Shown here: positions 16,324 through 24,551 of the stretch, one piece after another
How the letters are laid out: each line of letters begins with the position of its first letter
Position numbering within the stretch: the stretch's first letter is position 1
Source: Streptomyces olivoverticillatus
GTDB taxonomy: Bacteria; Actinomycetota; Actinomycetes; Streptomycetales; Streptomycetaceae
Assembly (NCBI RefSeq): GCF_014203555.1
Contig: NZ_JACHJH010000004.1
Span: 124,001 to 188,000, forward strand
Direction of reading: 5' to 3'
Length of the DNA stretch: 64,000 nucleotides
Program-made: the position numbers and the translations under genes
Notes under the pieces: generated by a model
The model's database searches: none
What the model was told of the DNA's origin: nothing
The model's input: the letters and a program-made list of their open reading frames with translations, nothing else

Positions 16324-17097
16324 ATGGAAGGCAAAATCGCTCTCGTCACCGGGGCCGCCGGTGGAATCGGCGAGGCGGTGGTCCGCTCGCTGGGTGAGCG
16401 GGAGGTGACCGTCGCCGCGGTCGACAAGGACGAGGCGCGGCTGCGGGCGACGGTGGCAAAGCTCACCGCCGACGGCTTCCACGTGGAGGCGTTCCCCGCC
16501 GACGTCACCAACAGCATCGACGTGGACGCGGTGGTCGACGACGTCGAGCGGCGGCTCGGCCCGCTGGACTACCTGGTCAACGCAGCCGGTGTGCTGCGGC
16601 TGTCCGAAGCCCGCAAACTCACCGACGAGGACTGGGCGTTCACCTTCGCCGTCAACACCACCGGCGTCTTCTTCGTCTCGCGCGCCGTCGTCAACCGCAT
16701 GGTGCCGCGCGGGCACGGGGCCCTGGTGACGGTGGCGTCCAACGCGGCCGGCACGGCGCGCGTGGAGATGGCGGCGTACGCGGCGTCCAAGGCGGCGGCG
16801 ACGATGTTCACCAAGTGCCTCGGGCTGGAAGTGGCCAAGTACGGCATCCGCTGCAACCTCGTCGCGCCGGGCTCGACGGAGACGCCGATGCTCAGCTCGA
16901 TGTGGAAGGACGCGGAGGGCGCCCGCAAGGCATCCATCGAGGGCGTCGCCAGCGCCTACCGGGTCGGCATACCCCTGCAGCGGCTGGCCCGGCCGGAGAA
17001 CGTGGCGCAGGCGGTCGTCTTCCTGCTGTCCGACCAGGCGTCCCACATCACCATGCACGACCTGACGGTGGACGGGGGCGCGGCGCTCGGGGTCTGA
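16324..17097 (+). CDS. dhbA: DhbA/EntA-type 2,3-dihydro-2,3-dihydroxybenzoate dehydrogenase
   Basis: The 257-residue SDR has the Rossmann motif TGAAGGIG, NAAG, and the catalytic Tyr/Lys in YAASK. The C-terminal part (NLVAPGSTETPML, SHITMHDLTVDGGAALGV) closely follows the DhbA/EntA family, which oxidises 2,3-dihydro-2,3-dihydroxybenzoate with NAD+ to the catechol 2,3-DHB for siderophores. None of the partner genes (isochorismate synthase, isochorismatase, DHB-AMP ligase) is in the window. The start at 16324 is supported by GGAGG at 16311-16315; upstream ATGs lack a good site. Confidence 0.8.
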   Translation: MEGKIALVTGAAGGIGEAVVRSLGEREVTVAAVDKDEARLRATVAKLTADGFHVEAFPADVTNSIDVDAVVDDVERRLGPLDYLVNAAGVLRLSEARKLTDEDWAFTFAVNTTGVFFVSRAVVNRMVPRGHGALVTVASNAAGTARVEMAAYAASKAAATMFTKCLGLEVAKYGIRCNLVAPGSTETPMLSSMWKDAEGARKASIEGVASAYRVGIPLQRLARPENVAQAVVFLLSDQASHITMHDLTVDGGAALGV

Positions 17098-17165
17098 CCG
17101 CGGGGACGGCGCGCAAGGGCCCCGCGCCTCACCCGGATGCTGTTGGCGAATTCGGGACTTGATCA

Positions 17166-17199
17166 CTTCGTCCCGCCGGGTTCATCCGGCGGGACGAAG
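17166..17199. terminator. Strong hairpin after the dehydrogenase gene
   Basis: A perfect 14-bp stem (CTTCGTCCCGCCGG / CCGGCGGGACGAAG) with a six-base loop lies 69 bp after the stop. It works as a terminator on sequence grounds; it also marks one edge of the transposase remnant that follows. Confidence 0.75.
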
Positions 17200-17409
17200 C
17201 GCTGCCAGGCGGGAGGTCCGGGTGTGGGCCTGGGGCCCGTCCGCGGTCCAGGCATCGAACCGGGTGAGGTTGATCGCGGCTGCGGTGAACCGGGGTTGGA
17301 GCCGGGTCTTACGGCGTTGTCGGCTATGAAAACCGGGGCGCGCTGCCCTGACCGTTCGGCTGGTGATCGCTGTCCGGCAGAACCCGCCGTGGCCTTCGTC
17401 CTGGCGCAT
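17182..17409 (-). pseudogene. Transposase C-terminal remnant (IS5/IS1182-like)
   Basis: On the minus strand, about bases 17180-17310 read KTRLQPRFTAAAINLTRFDA and then THTRTSRL-like residues. This recalls the 'GLAKTHLQHVxTAAAxNLxRL...RTSRFAxL' end of IS5/IS1182-type transposases. The preceding residues (SRTVRA) fit the same region but are scrambled, and no catalytic DDE part remains. The 352-bp gap 17098-17449 holds only this remnant, the hairpin at 17166-17199 and the cupin promoter. Confidence 0.6.
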
Positions 17410-17449
17410 GACGTACGTTTCGGCGTGATCAACATTTCAGGAGTAAGCG

Positions 17450-17947
17450 ATGTCTCTCTTCATCCCCGACTTCGACGAAACCGTCGTCGTACGCGCTGCT
17501 GACGCCGAATTGACAGGCGTGGGCGGTCCGGTGACGAACCAGCTGCTCGTCGACAGCCCCGCCACGGGTGGCGCGCTCTCCAGCATGCGTGTCACTCTCG
17601 GCAAGGGCGCGAACGGCGCTCGTCCGCATCACCACGGCAAGTCCGCCGAGATGTTCTATGTCCTCGATGGCACCGCCCAGCTACTGTCGGGCGATCAAGT
17701 AGTCACCGCGGAGCGCGGAGACGTGGTCGTCGTACCGCCTGGCATGCAGCATGCTTTTGCCGCCGCGCCCGGTGAGATTGCGGACATGCTCGTCATCATC
17801 ACGCCCGGGGTAGAGCGCTTCGAGTACTTCCGCCATCTTGAGCGCATCCGCTACGGCAAGGTGCCGCCGGAGAGCCTTCTCGAAGTCCAGGAACTGTACG
17901 ACTCCTACTTCGGGACCAGCGCGGTCTGGGACGCCGCACGCGGATAG
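17450..17947 (+). CDS. Cupin-domain protein
   Basis: The 165-residue protein has one conserved cupin barrel with the metal-binding motif RPHHHGKSAEMFYVLDG (two His and a Glu) and the second motif PPGMQHAF. A C-terminal helical extension of about 45 residues follows. Such single-domain cupins include small dioxygenases, isomerases and sugar-binding proteins; the substrate cannot be assigned. An AGGAGTAAGCG ribosome site lies before the ATG. Confidence 0.85.
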   Translation: MSLFIPDFDETVVVRAADAELTGVGGPVTNQLLVDSPATGGALSSMRVTLGKGANGARPHHHGKSAEMFYVLDGTAQLLSGDQVVTAERGDVVVVPPGMQHAFAAAPGEIADMLVIITPGVERFEYFRHLERIRYGKVPPESLLEVQELYDSYFGTSAVWDAARG

Positions 17948-17975
17948 GCCTGGTCGGCGCACTCCTGAATGTCAC

Positions 17976-18003
17976 GCCTGAGTACGGATCAACGCACTCA
18001 GGC
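17976..18003. terminator. Weak hairpin between convergent genes
   Basis: GCCTGAGT / ACTCAGGC (8 bp, 12-base loop) lies between the convergent cupin and NmrA-like genes. Confidence 0.5.
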
Positions 18004-18012
18004 TCAGACGCT

Positions 18013-18846
18013 TCATTGGAAGGCGTGGGCGTTCTCTGAAGCCCACTGCTGAAACGGGCGGGCCGGCGTTCCGGTGACCTGTGAAACCGTGTCGCGCACC
18101 ATCAGCAACTCGTCGTTCACGTCTCCGCCCGTGACGTCGAGCACCGCGTCCGCGGCCTCGGCCCCGAAGACCGCGGCCATCTGCGCGTGGGCCTCCTGGC
18201 GGCTGATCTCGGCGAAGGGAATCTCCCGGCCCAGGGTTGCCGCGATGGCCTCGACCTGCTGCCGAGCGGTCACCGGCTCTGGACCGGTCAAGGCATACGT
18301 GTGCCCCTGGTGGCCGGGCTCGGTAAGTGCCACCCGTGCCACCGACGCGATGTCCGCAGGGTGGATGGTTGGCAGTGCAGTGTCCGCGTACGGCGCCCGG
18401 ACGGTCTCGTGGCCACGGATGGAAGCCGCCCACATGAGGGCGTTCGAGGCGAACTGCGTCGGCCGCAGGATCGTCCAGGCCATGCCGCTTGCCTTGAGCA
18501 GTTGCTCCACCGCCAGGTTCTCGCCGGCAGGGCCGAGGCGGGGGTGGGTCTGGACGGTGATTGACGACACCAGCACGACGTGCTCCACACCCGCCTGCCG
18601 GGCAACTTCGAGGATGTCGGCGTCCGGCCCCAGGCGCGACACAAGAAACAGCGAGCGCACCCCGTCCAGCGCGGGCTTCAACGACGCCGGCTTCGCGAAG
18701 TCGCCCTCCACGGCCTCGACTCCTTCGGGGAAGACGGCCCGTGCGGCATCACGGGTGAGCCCCCTGAGCGGACCGACCCCGCGTGCGTGCAGTTCCTCCA
18801 GCAGGGCCCTGCCTATGTTTCCGGTGGCTCCGGTCACGAGGATCAC
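18013..18846 (-). CDS. NmrA-like NAD(P)-binding protein (atypical SDR)
   Basis: The 277-residue protein has the N-terminal Rossmann motif MILVTGATGNIGRALLEEL and the NmrA/HSCARG-like layout (VVLVSSI, 'WTILRPTQFASN', 'IHPADIASVARVAL'). Members act as NAD(P)H sensors or as quinone and other oxidoreductases. The classical Tyr-x-x-x-Lys dyad is absent, as is usual for this branch. It stands alone on the minus strand; the 216 bp upstream show no obvious operator. Confidence 0.88.
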   Translation of the reverse strand: MILVTGATGNIGRALLEELHARGVGPLRGLTRDAARAVFPEGVEAVEGDFAKPASLKPALDGVRSLFLVSRLGPDADILEVARQAGVEHVVLVSSITVQTHPRLGPAGENLAVEQLLKASGMAWTILRPTQFASNALMWAASIRGHETVRAPYADTALPTIHPADIASVARVALTEPGHQGHTYALTGPEPVTARQQVEAIAATLGREIPFAEISRQEAHAQMAAVFGAEAADAVLDVTGGDVNDELLMVRDTVSQVTGTPARPFQQWASENAHAFQ

Positions 18847-19062
18847 GAGCTGTCTCCCGTCGTCAGATGATCAACCAGACGCCACGGTAGAACCTCAATC
18901 ACGCTTCAGGTCAAGGAACCCCTTGGCCATTCGCGCTGCTGGGCACGTTCATCTGTACTCGGCTGGGCACGACTGTTCACGTGTGCGCCGACACCGGGCC
19001 CCGGATTCACCAGACAGCGTCCTCACCCGGACCGGGGCCCCTTCACGTCGTCCGCGCGAGCG

Positions 19063-19824
19063 TCAGGCGGTGGCGCCGCCGTCGACCACCATGTCGTGGC
19101 CGACCACGAAGCTCGAGTCGTCCGAGGCCAGCCACGCCACCGCGTTGGCGATCTCCTGGGTCTCGCCGACCCGCCCGATCGGCACCACGGAGCGGACCCG
19201 CGCGTCCCGGTCCTCGGTGCTCTCGCCCGGCCGGTAGGACATGGGGGTGTTGGTGCCGCCGGGGCTCACCGCGTTGATCCGCACGCCCTCGGCGATGTAC
19301 TCGCGGGCGGCGGTGCGGGTCAGGATGGACACCGCGCCCTTGGAGGCGGCGTACGCGCCCATGCCCGGACGGCGGCCGTGGAAGCCGATGTTGGAGGCGG
19401 AGTTGACGATGACGCCGCCGCCGTGCCGGCGCATGTGCTCGATCTCGTACTTCATGGACAGCCACACACCGGTGGTGTTGACCGCGAAGACGGCGGCCCA
19501 GACCGCTTCGTCCAGCTCGGAGCTGGGGCCGGGCTTGCCGCCGATCCCGGCGTTGTTGAAGGCGATGTGCAATCCGCCGTGGCGCTCGACGGTCGTGGCG
19601 ACCATCCTCGCCACGTCCTCGGAACGGGTGACGTCGGCGACGACCGCCGAGCCGTGACCGCCCTCGGCCTCGATGAGCTTGACGGTCTCGTCGAGCTCGC
19701 CCTGGCTCGGCCCCACGACGGCGACGGTGGCACCGCCCCGGGCGAACGTGAGCGCGGTCTGGCGGCCGATGTTGGAGCCGCCCCCCGTGACCAGGGCGAC
19801 CTTCCCGGCGAAGCGAGCAGTCAT
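19063..19824 (-). CDS. SDR-family oxidoreductase
   Basis: The 253-residue classical SDR has TGGGSNIGR cofactor motif, NNAG, catalytic Ser (SASNIG) and YAASK, and a complete substrate-lid region (SPGGTNTPMSYRPG) ending in DGGATA. It is the last gene of a four-gene minus-strand unit with the MFS, flavin oxidase and AtaL-like genes, 67 bp after the MFS stop, with an AAGGAG site. It is a close paralog of the truncated SDR at 23776-24471. Confidence 0.92.
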   Translation of the reverse strand: MTARFAGKVALVTGGGSNIGRQTALTFARGGATVAVVGPSQGELDETVKLIEAEGGHGSAVVADVTRSEDVARMVATTVERHGGLHIAFNNAGIGGKPGPSSELDEAVWAAVFAVNTTGVWLSMKYEIEHMRRHGGGVIVNSASNIGFHGRRPGMGAYAASKGAVSILTRTAAREYIAEGVRINAVSPGGTNTPMSYRPGESTEDRDARVRSVVPIGRVGETQEIANAVAWLASDDSSFVVGHDMVVDGGATA

Positions 19825-19891
19825 GTGCGGTTCTCTCCTTGATGGATGCGTTCTGGTGCGACGGACGAGCCCTGGGGCCCATCCGCCGCGG

Positions 19892-21340
19892 TTAGTTGCC
19901 CGGTGTGGCGGCGGGCACGGCGGCCCGCTCCTGGGGCCGGGCGGGTTCGCTGCGCGCCGAGGGTCCGGGTCGCCCCAGGACCACGGCGGCCACCACGGCG
20001 CTCACGGCGAACGCGGCGGCCGCGATGGCCAGGGCGAAGCCGTAGCCGCCGCTGGTGGCGGCGTCCGCCGCCCGCCCGCCGGCGCGCAGCGACACCGTGT
20101 GCGAGGTCGCCAGCGACACCAGCACCGCCAGGCCCACGGTCGGGCCGATCTCCATGGCGGTGTTGACCACCCCGCCCGCCAGCCCGGCCCGGTGGTCCTC
20201 CACCCCGTCGAGGGCGACGACCGTGGAGCCGGAGAAGACGCACGCGATGCCGACGGGGAAGACCACCAGCCCGGCCAGCATGGTGCCCGCGTACGCGCTG
20301 TCCGCCTCCAGCTGGGCGATCAGCAGCAGTCCGGCGGCCGCCACCAGCAGGCCGCCCGCCGTGACGACCCGCGCGCCCAGCCGCTGGATCAGCCGCCCGG
20401 CGAACACCCCGGCGGCCAACTGCGCGGCGCTGAACGGCAGGAAGGCGGCCGAGGTCAGCAGCGGGGAGGCGTCCCGCACCTCCTGGAAGTACAGCGACAG
20501 CATGAAGAAGATCGTGGACATGCCGGCCGAGCCGAGCAAGATGGCCCACAGGGCCGTGGCCCGCCGGCGCGGCGCCAGGAAGCGCAGCGGCACCAGCGGA
20601 TCGGCCACCTTCAGCTCCACCACCGCGAAGGCGGCCAGCAGCGCCAGACCCACCAGCACCGGCAGCCACACCACCGGCTCCGCCCAGGACTTCTCGCCCG
20701 CCTGCACCAGGCCGTAGCTGGCCGCGGTCAGCCCGGCCGTGACCAGCACCGCGCCCGGCACGTCCAGCCGCACCCGCACCGGGTCCGGGCCGGGCGGCAG
20801 CAGTCGGGGCGCGGCCGCCACGGCGAGCGCCGAGACGACGGCCGGCACCACGAACGTCCACCGCCACGACACCCAGGTGGACACCGCCCCGGACATCAGC
20901 ATCCCCGAGGTGGCCCCGAACCCGGCCAGCCCGCCCCACACGGCCAGCGCCCTCGCGTGCCGGGCCTCTTCCGGGTAGAGGGAGCGCACCAGGGACATGG
21001 CGGACGGGGCCGCCAGCGCCGCCCCGACGCCCTGCACGAAGCGGCCCGCCAGCAGCGTGTACGCGCCGGGGGCGAGCGCCGAGGCGGCGGAGGCGATCCC
21101 GAAGACCGTGACCCCGATCACCAGCAGCCGGCGCCGCCCCAGCAGGTCGGCCATCCGGCCGCCCAGCAGCAGCAGACCGCTGAAGCTGAGCCCGTAGGCG
21201 GCGCTGACCAGGGTCAGCTGGGCGCCCGACAGCCCCAGGTCATGCTGGATCGCCGGGAGCGCGGGCGACAGCATCGTGATGCCGAGGATCAGTACGACCT
21301 GGACTGTGCCCAGGAGGGCGAAACCGCGCCCGGAGGACAT
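19892..21340 (-). CDS. MFS transporter (DHA2-type exporter)
   Basis: The 482-residue protein has about 14 hydrophobic segments, motif A GGRMADLLGRRRLL, and 'FVQGVGAALAAPSAMSLV'. It is typical of antibiotic and metabolite exporters. The ATG at 21340 has an AAGGG site; the longer open frame upstream runs through the flavin oxidase gene in another frame and is spurious. Its place between oxidase and SDR genes suggests it exports the product, or handles the substrate, of that unit. Confidence 0.92.
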   Translation of the reverse strand: MSSGRGFALLGTVQVVLILGITMLSPALPAIQHDLGLSGAQLTLVSAAYGLSFSGLLLLGGRMADLLGRRRLLVIGVTVFGIASAASALAPGAYTLLAGRFVQGVGAALAAPSAMSLVRSLYPEEARHARALAVWGGLAGFGATSGMLMSGAVSTWVSWRWTFVVPAVVSALAVAAAPRLLPPGPDPVRVRLDVPGAVLVTAGLTAASYGLVQAGEKSWAEPVVWLPVLVGLALLAAFAVVELKVADPLVPLRFLAPRRRATALWAILLGSAGMSTIFFMLSLYFQEVRDASPLLTSAAFLPFSAAQLAAGVFAGRLIQRLGARVVTAGGLLVAAAGLLLIAQLEADSAYAGTMLAGLVVFPVGIACVFSGSTVVALDGVEDHRAGLAGGVVNTAMEIGPTVGLAVLVSLATSHTVSLRAGGRAADAATSGGYGFALAIAAAAFAVSAVVAAVVLGRPGPSARSEPARPQERAAVPAATPGN

Positions 21341-21378
21341 AGGGCCCTTCCCCTCTACTCGACGTGCGTGCGAATGGC

Positions 21379-23034
21379 CTACGGCAGCTGGATCGACTGC
21401 GCGTGCCGGAAGACGTTCTTCGGGTCCCACTGGGCCTTGACCGTCTGGAGCCTGCGGTAGCCGCCCTTGAAGTACAGCTCGTACCAGGGCACTCCGGAAC
21501 CGTTCCACTGGCTGGAGTTCAGGTCGCCGTCGGCGTAGTTGATGAAGCAGCCGTCGTTGACGTCGCCCGGCTTGGGCACGCCGCCGGTCGCGGCGTAGAC
21601 CTCCTGGTAGAACTCCCGGATCCAGGACAGGTGCCGGTCGTCGTCCGAGGCGTTCTGCCAGAAGCTGATGTAGTGCAGCTTGATGACGGAGTCGCGCTGC
21701 GGCACCGCGGTGTCCCCCGGGGCCACCGTGTTGATCTTCCCGCCGTAGGAAGTGATCATCACGATCGAGGCCGGGCCGTCGAAGTCGTCGCGCGTGAGGT
21801 GCTTGTAGAACGCCTTGAGCTGGGCGTCCGGGAAACCCTTGCGCATGTAGGCCGACTTGGCCTTGAAACGGGTCGTGGTGTCCGGCGCGGTGAAACCGGG
21901 CCAGTACGCGACGGCGTGCAGCCAGGAGATCGTCCGGCGGTCGTCCACCCGGTAGTCCACGCCGCTGCCCTTGTTGACCGCGGCGAGGAAGTCGTCGAGC
22001 AGCCGCGAGGCGTCCGGGGCGGCCGCGTCGATCTGGGTCGTCATGGAGAACGAACCGGCCGACTTGTGGGTCGGCTTGAGCTGGCTGAACAGGCCCGCGT
22101 ACGGCGAGTCCGCGGCGCTGTTGTCCTGGCACCACTGCCCGTAGTTGCGCAGGACGGTGCTGAAGGCGGCCTCCGTCATCTTGTCCCAGGACCAGGTGAC
22201 GGTGGAGACGATCACCTCCGACGGCGGCTGCGGGAGCAGCTTGCCCGGGTCGGTGCCCAAGGCGCCCGGGGTGCGCATCCAGTACTTGGTGATCACTCCG
22301 AAGTTGCCGCCGCCCGCCCCGGTGTGCGCCCACAGCAGCTCGCGGTTGGGGTCGGAGTCCTCCCGGGTGGCGGTGATCTTCTTGGCGGTGCCGGACTTGT
22401 CGACGACCACCAGCTCGATGCCGTAGAGGTGGTCGACGGTGAGCCCGTGCAGCCGGGACAGCGCGCCGTAGCCGCCGCCCACGATGTGCCCGCCGGCGCC
22501 CACGGTCGGGCAGGTGCCGCCGGGTATGGTCACGCCCCAGCCCTTGTAGAGCCTGCGGTAGACGTCGCCGAGGCGGGCGCCGGGCTCGATGGCGAAGGCG
22601 CGCCGCCCCGGGTCGTAGGAGACCTTGTCCATGCACGACATGTCGATGACGATGCGGACGTCATCGCTGGTGACGAAGTCCTCGTAGCAGTGCCCGCCGC
22701 TGCGCACGGCGATCTGCTTGCCCGCGCTCACCGCCTCCTGGACGGCCGCCACGACCTGCTCGGCGGAGCCGACGAGGCGTACGGAGTCGGGGGTGCCCAC
22801 CCAGCGCCGGTTGGTGCCCCAGACCAGGTCGGAGTAGCGGCGGTCGGCGGGCTTGACGGTGACCGGTCCGAACGCGGCGGACGTGGTGCTGTCGGTGCCG
22901 CTCTCGGCCGCACCCGCGGCCGCGGCCGGGGAGACGCCGGGCAGGGTCGCTGCCGTGCCGAGCACCGTCACGGTCGTACCCGCAGCGGCGGTGCTCGCGA
23001 GGAATCTTCTTCGGGAGTAGCGGTTGTCGCGCAT
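21379..23034 (-). CDS. Secreted FAD-linked oxidase (BBE type, bicovalent flavin)
   Basis: The 551-residue protein has a Tat signal (SRRRFLAS) and a PCMH-type FAD domain. His115 in RSGGHCYE and Cys175 in PGGTCPTVGAGGH are both present, the pair that anchors FAD bicovalently in berberine-bridge-enzyme-like oxidases such as AknOx and GilR. It ends with a BBE motif region (CFINYADGDLNSSQW...). Bacterial relatives oxidise sugars or polyketide glycosides. The ATG at 23034 is preferred because GAGG from the upstream stop region (TGAGGTGA) sits eight bases before it; a GTG at 23043 is possible. It is coupled to the AtaL-like gene. Confidence 0.92.
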   Translation of the reverse strand: MRDNRYSRRRFLASTAAAGTTVTVLGTAATLPGVSPAAAAGAAESGTDSTTSAAFGPVTVKPADRRYSDLVWGTNRRWVGTPDSVRLVGSAEQVVAAVQEAVSAGKQIAVRSGGHCYEDFVTSDDVRIVIDMSCMDKVSYDPGRRAFAIEPGARLGDVYRRLYKGWGVTIPGGTCPTVGAGGHIVGGGYGALSRLHGLTVDHLYGIELVVVDKSGTAKKITATREDSDPNRELLWAHTGAGGGNFGVITKYWMRTPGALGTDPGKLLPQPPSEVIVSTVTWSWDKMTEAAFSTVLRNYGQWCQDNSAADSPYAGLFSQLKPTHKSAGSFSMTTQIDAAAPDASRLLDDFLAAVNKGSGVDYRVDDRRTISWLHAVAYWPGFTAPDTTTRFKAKSAYMRKGFPDAQLKAFYKHLTRDDFDGPASIVMITSYGGKINTVAPGDTAVPQRDSVIKLHYISFWQNASDDDRHLSWIREFYQEVYAATGGVPKPGDVNDGCFINYADGDLNSSQWNGSGVPWYELYFKGGYRRLQTVKAQWDPKNVFRHAQSIQLP

Positions 23035-23044
23035 GCCGGTCACC

Positions 23045-23527
23045 TCAGTTCGTCAGGGCGTCGAACTCGCTGACGGCGTTGCGGCGCAGCACAGCGGTCA
23101 TCGCATCCAGAGTCGCCGCGAAGTCCGCGTCGAGTTCGTGAAGGTAGGAGTTGTTGCCGAGGACGGCGGAGGACGGCGCCTCGGTGAGCGTGATGCTGAG
23201 GGTGAGGGTGAGATTGCCGTTCTCGTCCTCGCCGATCTGGTTGGTGATGACCGCCAGATCGGACTGGTCGACGTGGCGGAAGGTGATCCGGCCCGCGGAC
23301 TGGTCGGGGGTGACCCGCTGGACGAGGACCTGATCGCCGCGCCTGGCCTCGCGCAGGAATCCATCGCTGTAGCGCTCGATGATCCGGCACTCGCTGATGG
23401 CCGGGACATAGCCGACCGGGCTTTCCGCCTTGTGCAGAAGGACCCGCCACAGCTGGCCACGAGTGGTGGCCGGCTTTCCGTTCTCCGCGGCGTCGTTCAC
23501 CTGACGGGTCCACGAAAGCGTAATCAT
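23045..23527 (-). CDS. AtaL-like (DUF1857, SRPBCC) protein
   Basis: The 160-residue protein matches the AtaL-like/DUF1857 pattern: TRGQLWRVLLHKAESPVGYVP, 'CRIIERYSDGFLRE', then a beta-rich half. These START-like folds bind hydrophobic ligands; some act as cyclases or aromatases in polyketide pathways. It is the first gene of the minus-strand oxidase/MFS/SDR unit, with a GGAGA ribosome site. Its presence hints that the unit acts on an aromatic or polyketide-like substrate. Confidence 0.85.
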   Translation of the reverse strand: MITLSWTRQVNDAAENGKPATTRGQLWRVLLHKAESPVGYVPAISECRIIERYSDGFLREARRGDQVLVQRVTPDQSAGRITFRHVDQSDLAVITNQIGEDENGNLTLTLSITLTEAPSSAVLGNNSYLHELDADFAATLDAMTAVLRRNAVSEFDALTN

Positions 23528-23775
23528 TGCTCTCCGTCTCTCACGCTCTGGGTAACTCCTCGTCGATACCGGCGCGATGAATTCTGTGCGGGCGTTTGCG
23601 GCCGCCCAAGCGGGGTGGGGGTACTCCGTCAGGTACGACCTGTCCCGTCGCCTGTTGTCCGGCTACCTGACGTACTGCACCGAATCGGCCTGACCTGTGC
23701 ACCGGATCCGGCCGATGATGCCGGTGTTGGTATCCGACAAGCCGGGACCGGTGACAGCAGGAACGGGAGAGGCAG

Positions 23776-24471
23776 ATGTCCAAACGCTTCGAAGGCAAGG
23801 TCGTCCTGGTCACGGGGGGCGGCGAGGGAATCGGCCGGGCGGCCGCCTTCGCTTTCGCACGGGAGGGCGCCACCGTCGTTGTCGCCGGCCGTCACCCCGA
23901 GATGCTCCACGACACGGTGGAGCAGATAACCGCACTGGGCGGCAAGGCCACTTGCGGTATCGAGGGCGATGTTTCCCACCATGGCAAGCAGGACGCGGAG
24001 CGGATCGTGCAGACCGTGGTCAAGCACCACGGCAGGCTCGACGTGGCGTTCAACAATGTGACCGAACTCGGGCCGAACCAGCCCGTCGCCGAGATTGCCG
24101 AAGCCGTCTGGGGCGAGACCCTGGCGGCCAATCTCACGGGCGTCTGGCTGTCGATGAAGCACGAGATCGCACACATGGAGAAGAACGGCGGCGGCGTGAT
24201 CGTGAACACCGCCAGCAACATCGGCAGTCAGGGCATGCTGCCGGGCCTGGGCGCGTATGCCGCGTCCAAGGCGGCGGTCAGCACGCTCACCCAGACCGCG
24301 GCGCGCGAATACATCGACAAGGGCATACGGATCAATGCGATCAGCCCCTGCCCGCTGGGCCGCGGGGCGAAGGTCGAGGAGATAGCCGAGACCGTGCTGT
24401 GGCTCGCCTCCGACGAAGCCTCCTATGTGGTCGGCCACGATCTCGTCCTGGACCGCAAGGCCGCGCTCTGA
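23776..24471 (+). CDS. SDR-like protein with a shortened substrate loop
   Basis: The 231-residue SDR has the TGGGEGIGR motif, Ser (TASNIG) and YAASK, but NNAG reads NNVT. The segment that normally follows 'SPGG.TPM' is deleted to SPCPLGRGAKVEEI, about 23 residues shorter than its paralog at 19063-19824. The usual final DGG is DRK. It may have altered substrate access or be a decaying copy. It is followed 80 bp later by the FAD monooxygenase in the same direction and is divergent from the AtaL-like operon. Confidence 0.85.
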   Translation: MSKRFEGKVVLVTGGGEGIGRAAAFAFAREGATVVVAGRHPEMLHDTVEQITALGGKATCGIEGDVSHHGKQDAERIVQTVVKHHGRLDVAFNNVTELGPNQPVAEIAEAVWGETLAANLTGVWLSMKHEIAHMEKNGGGVIVNTASNIGSQGMLPGLGAYAASKAAVSTLTQTAAREYIDKGIRINAISPCPLGRGAKVEEIAETVLWLASDEASYVVGHDLVLDRKAAL

Positions 24472-24551
24472 CCGCGCGCCGCGGCGGGAATACCTGAAAC
24501 CGAGCGACCTCAGCGAACCGAGCGAACCGAGAGAGGACAGCGAGAGACGAC

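Noticed and set aside
19892-22636. 914-codon fusion of an oxidase-like region with the MFS transporter
   Set aside because: The N-terminal 430 codons read the flavin oxidase gene in the wrong frame; the MFS gene has its own ATG and ribosome site at 21340.
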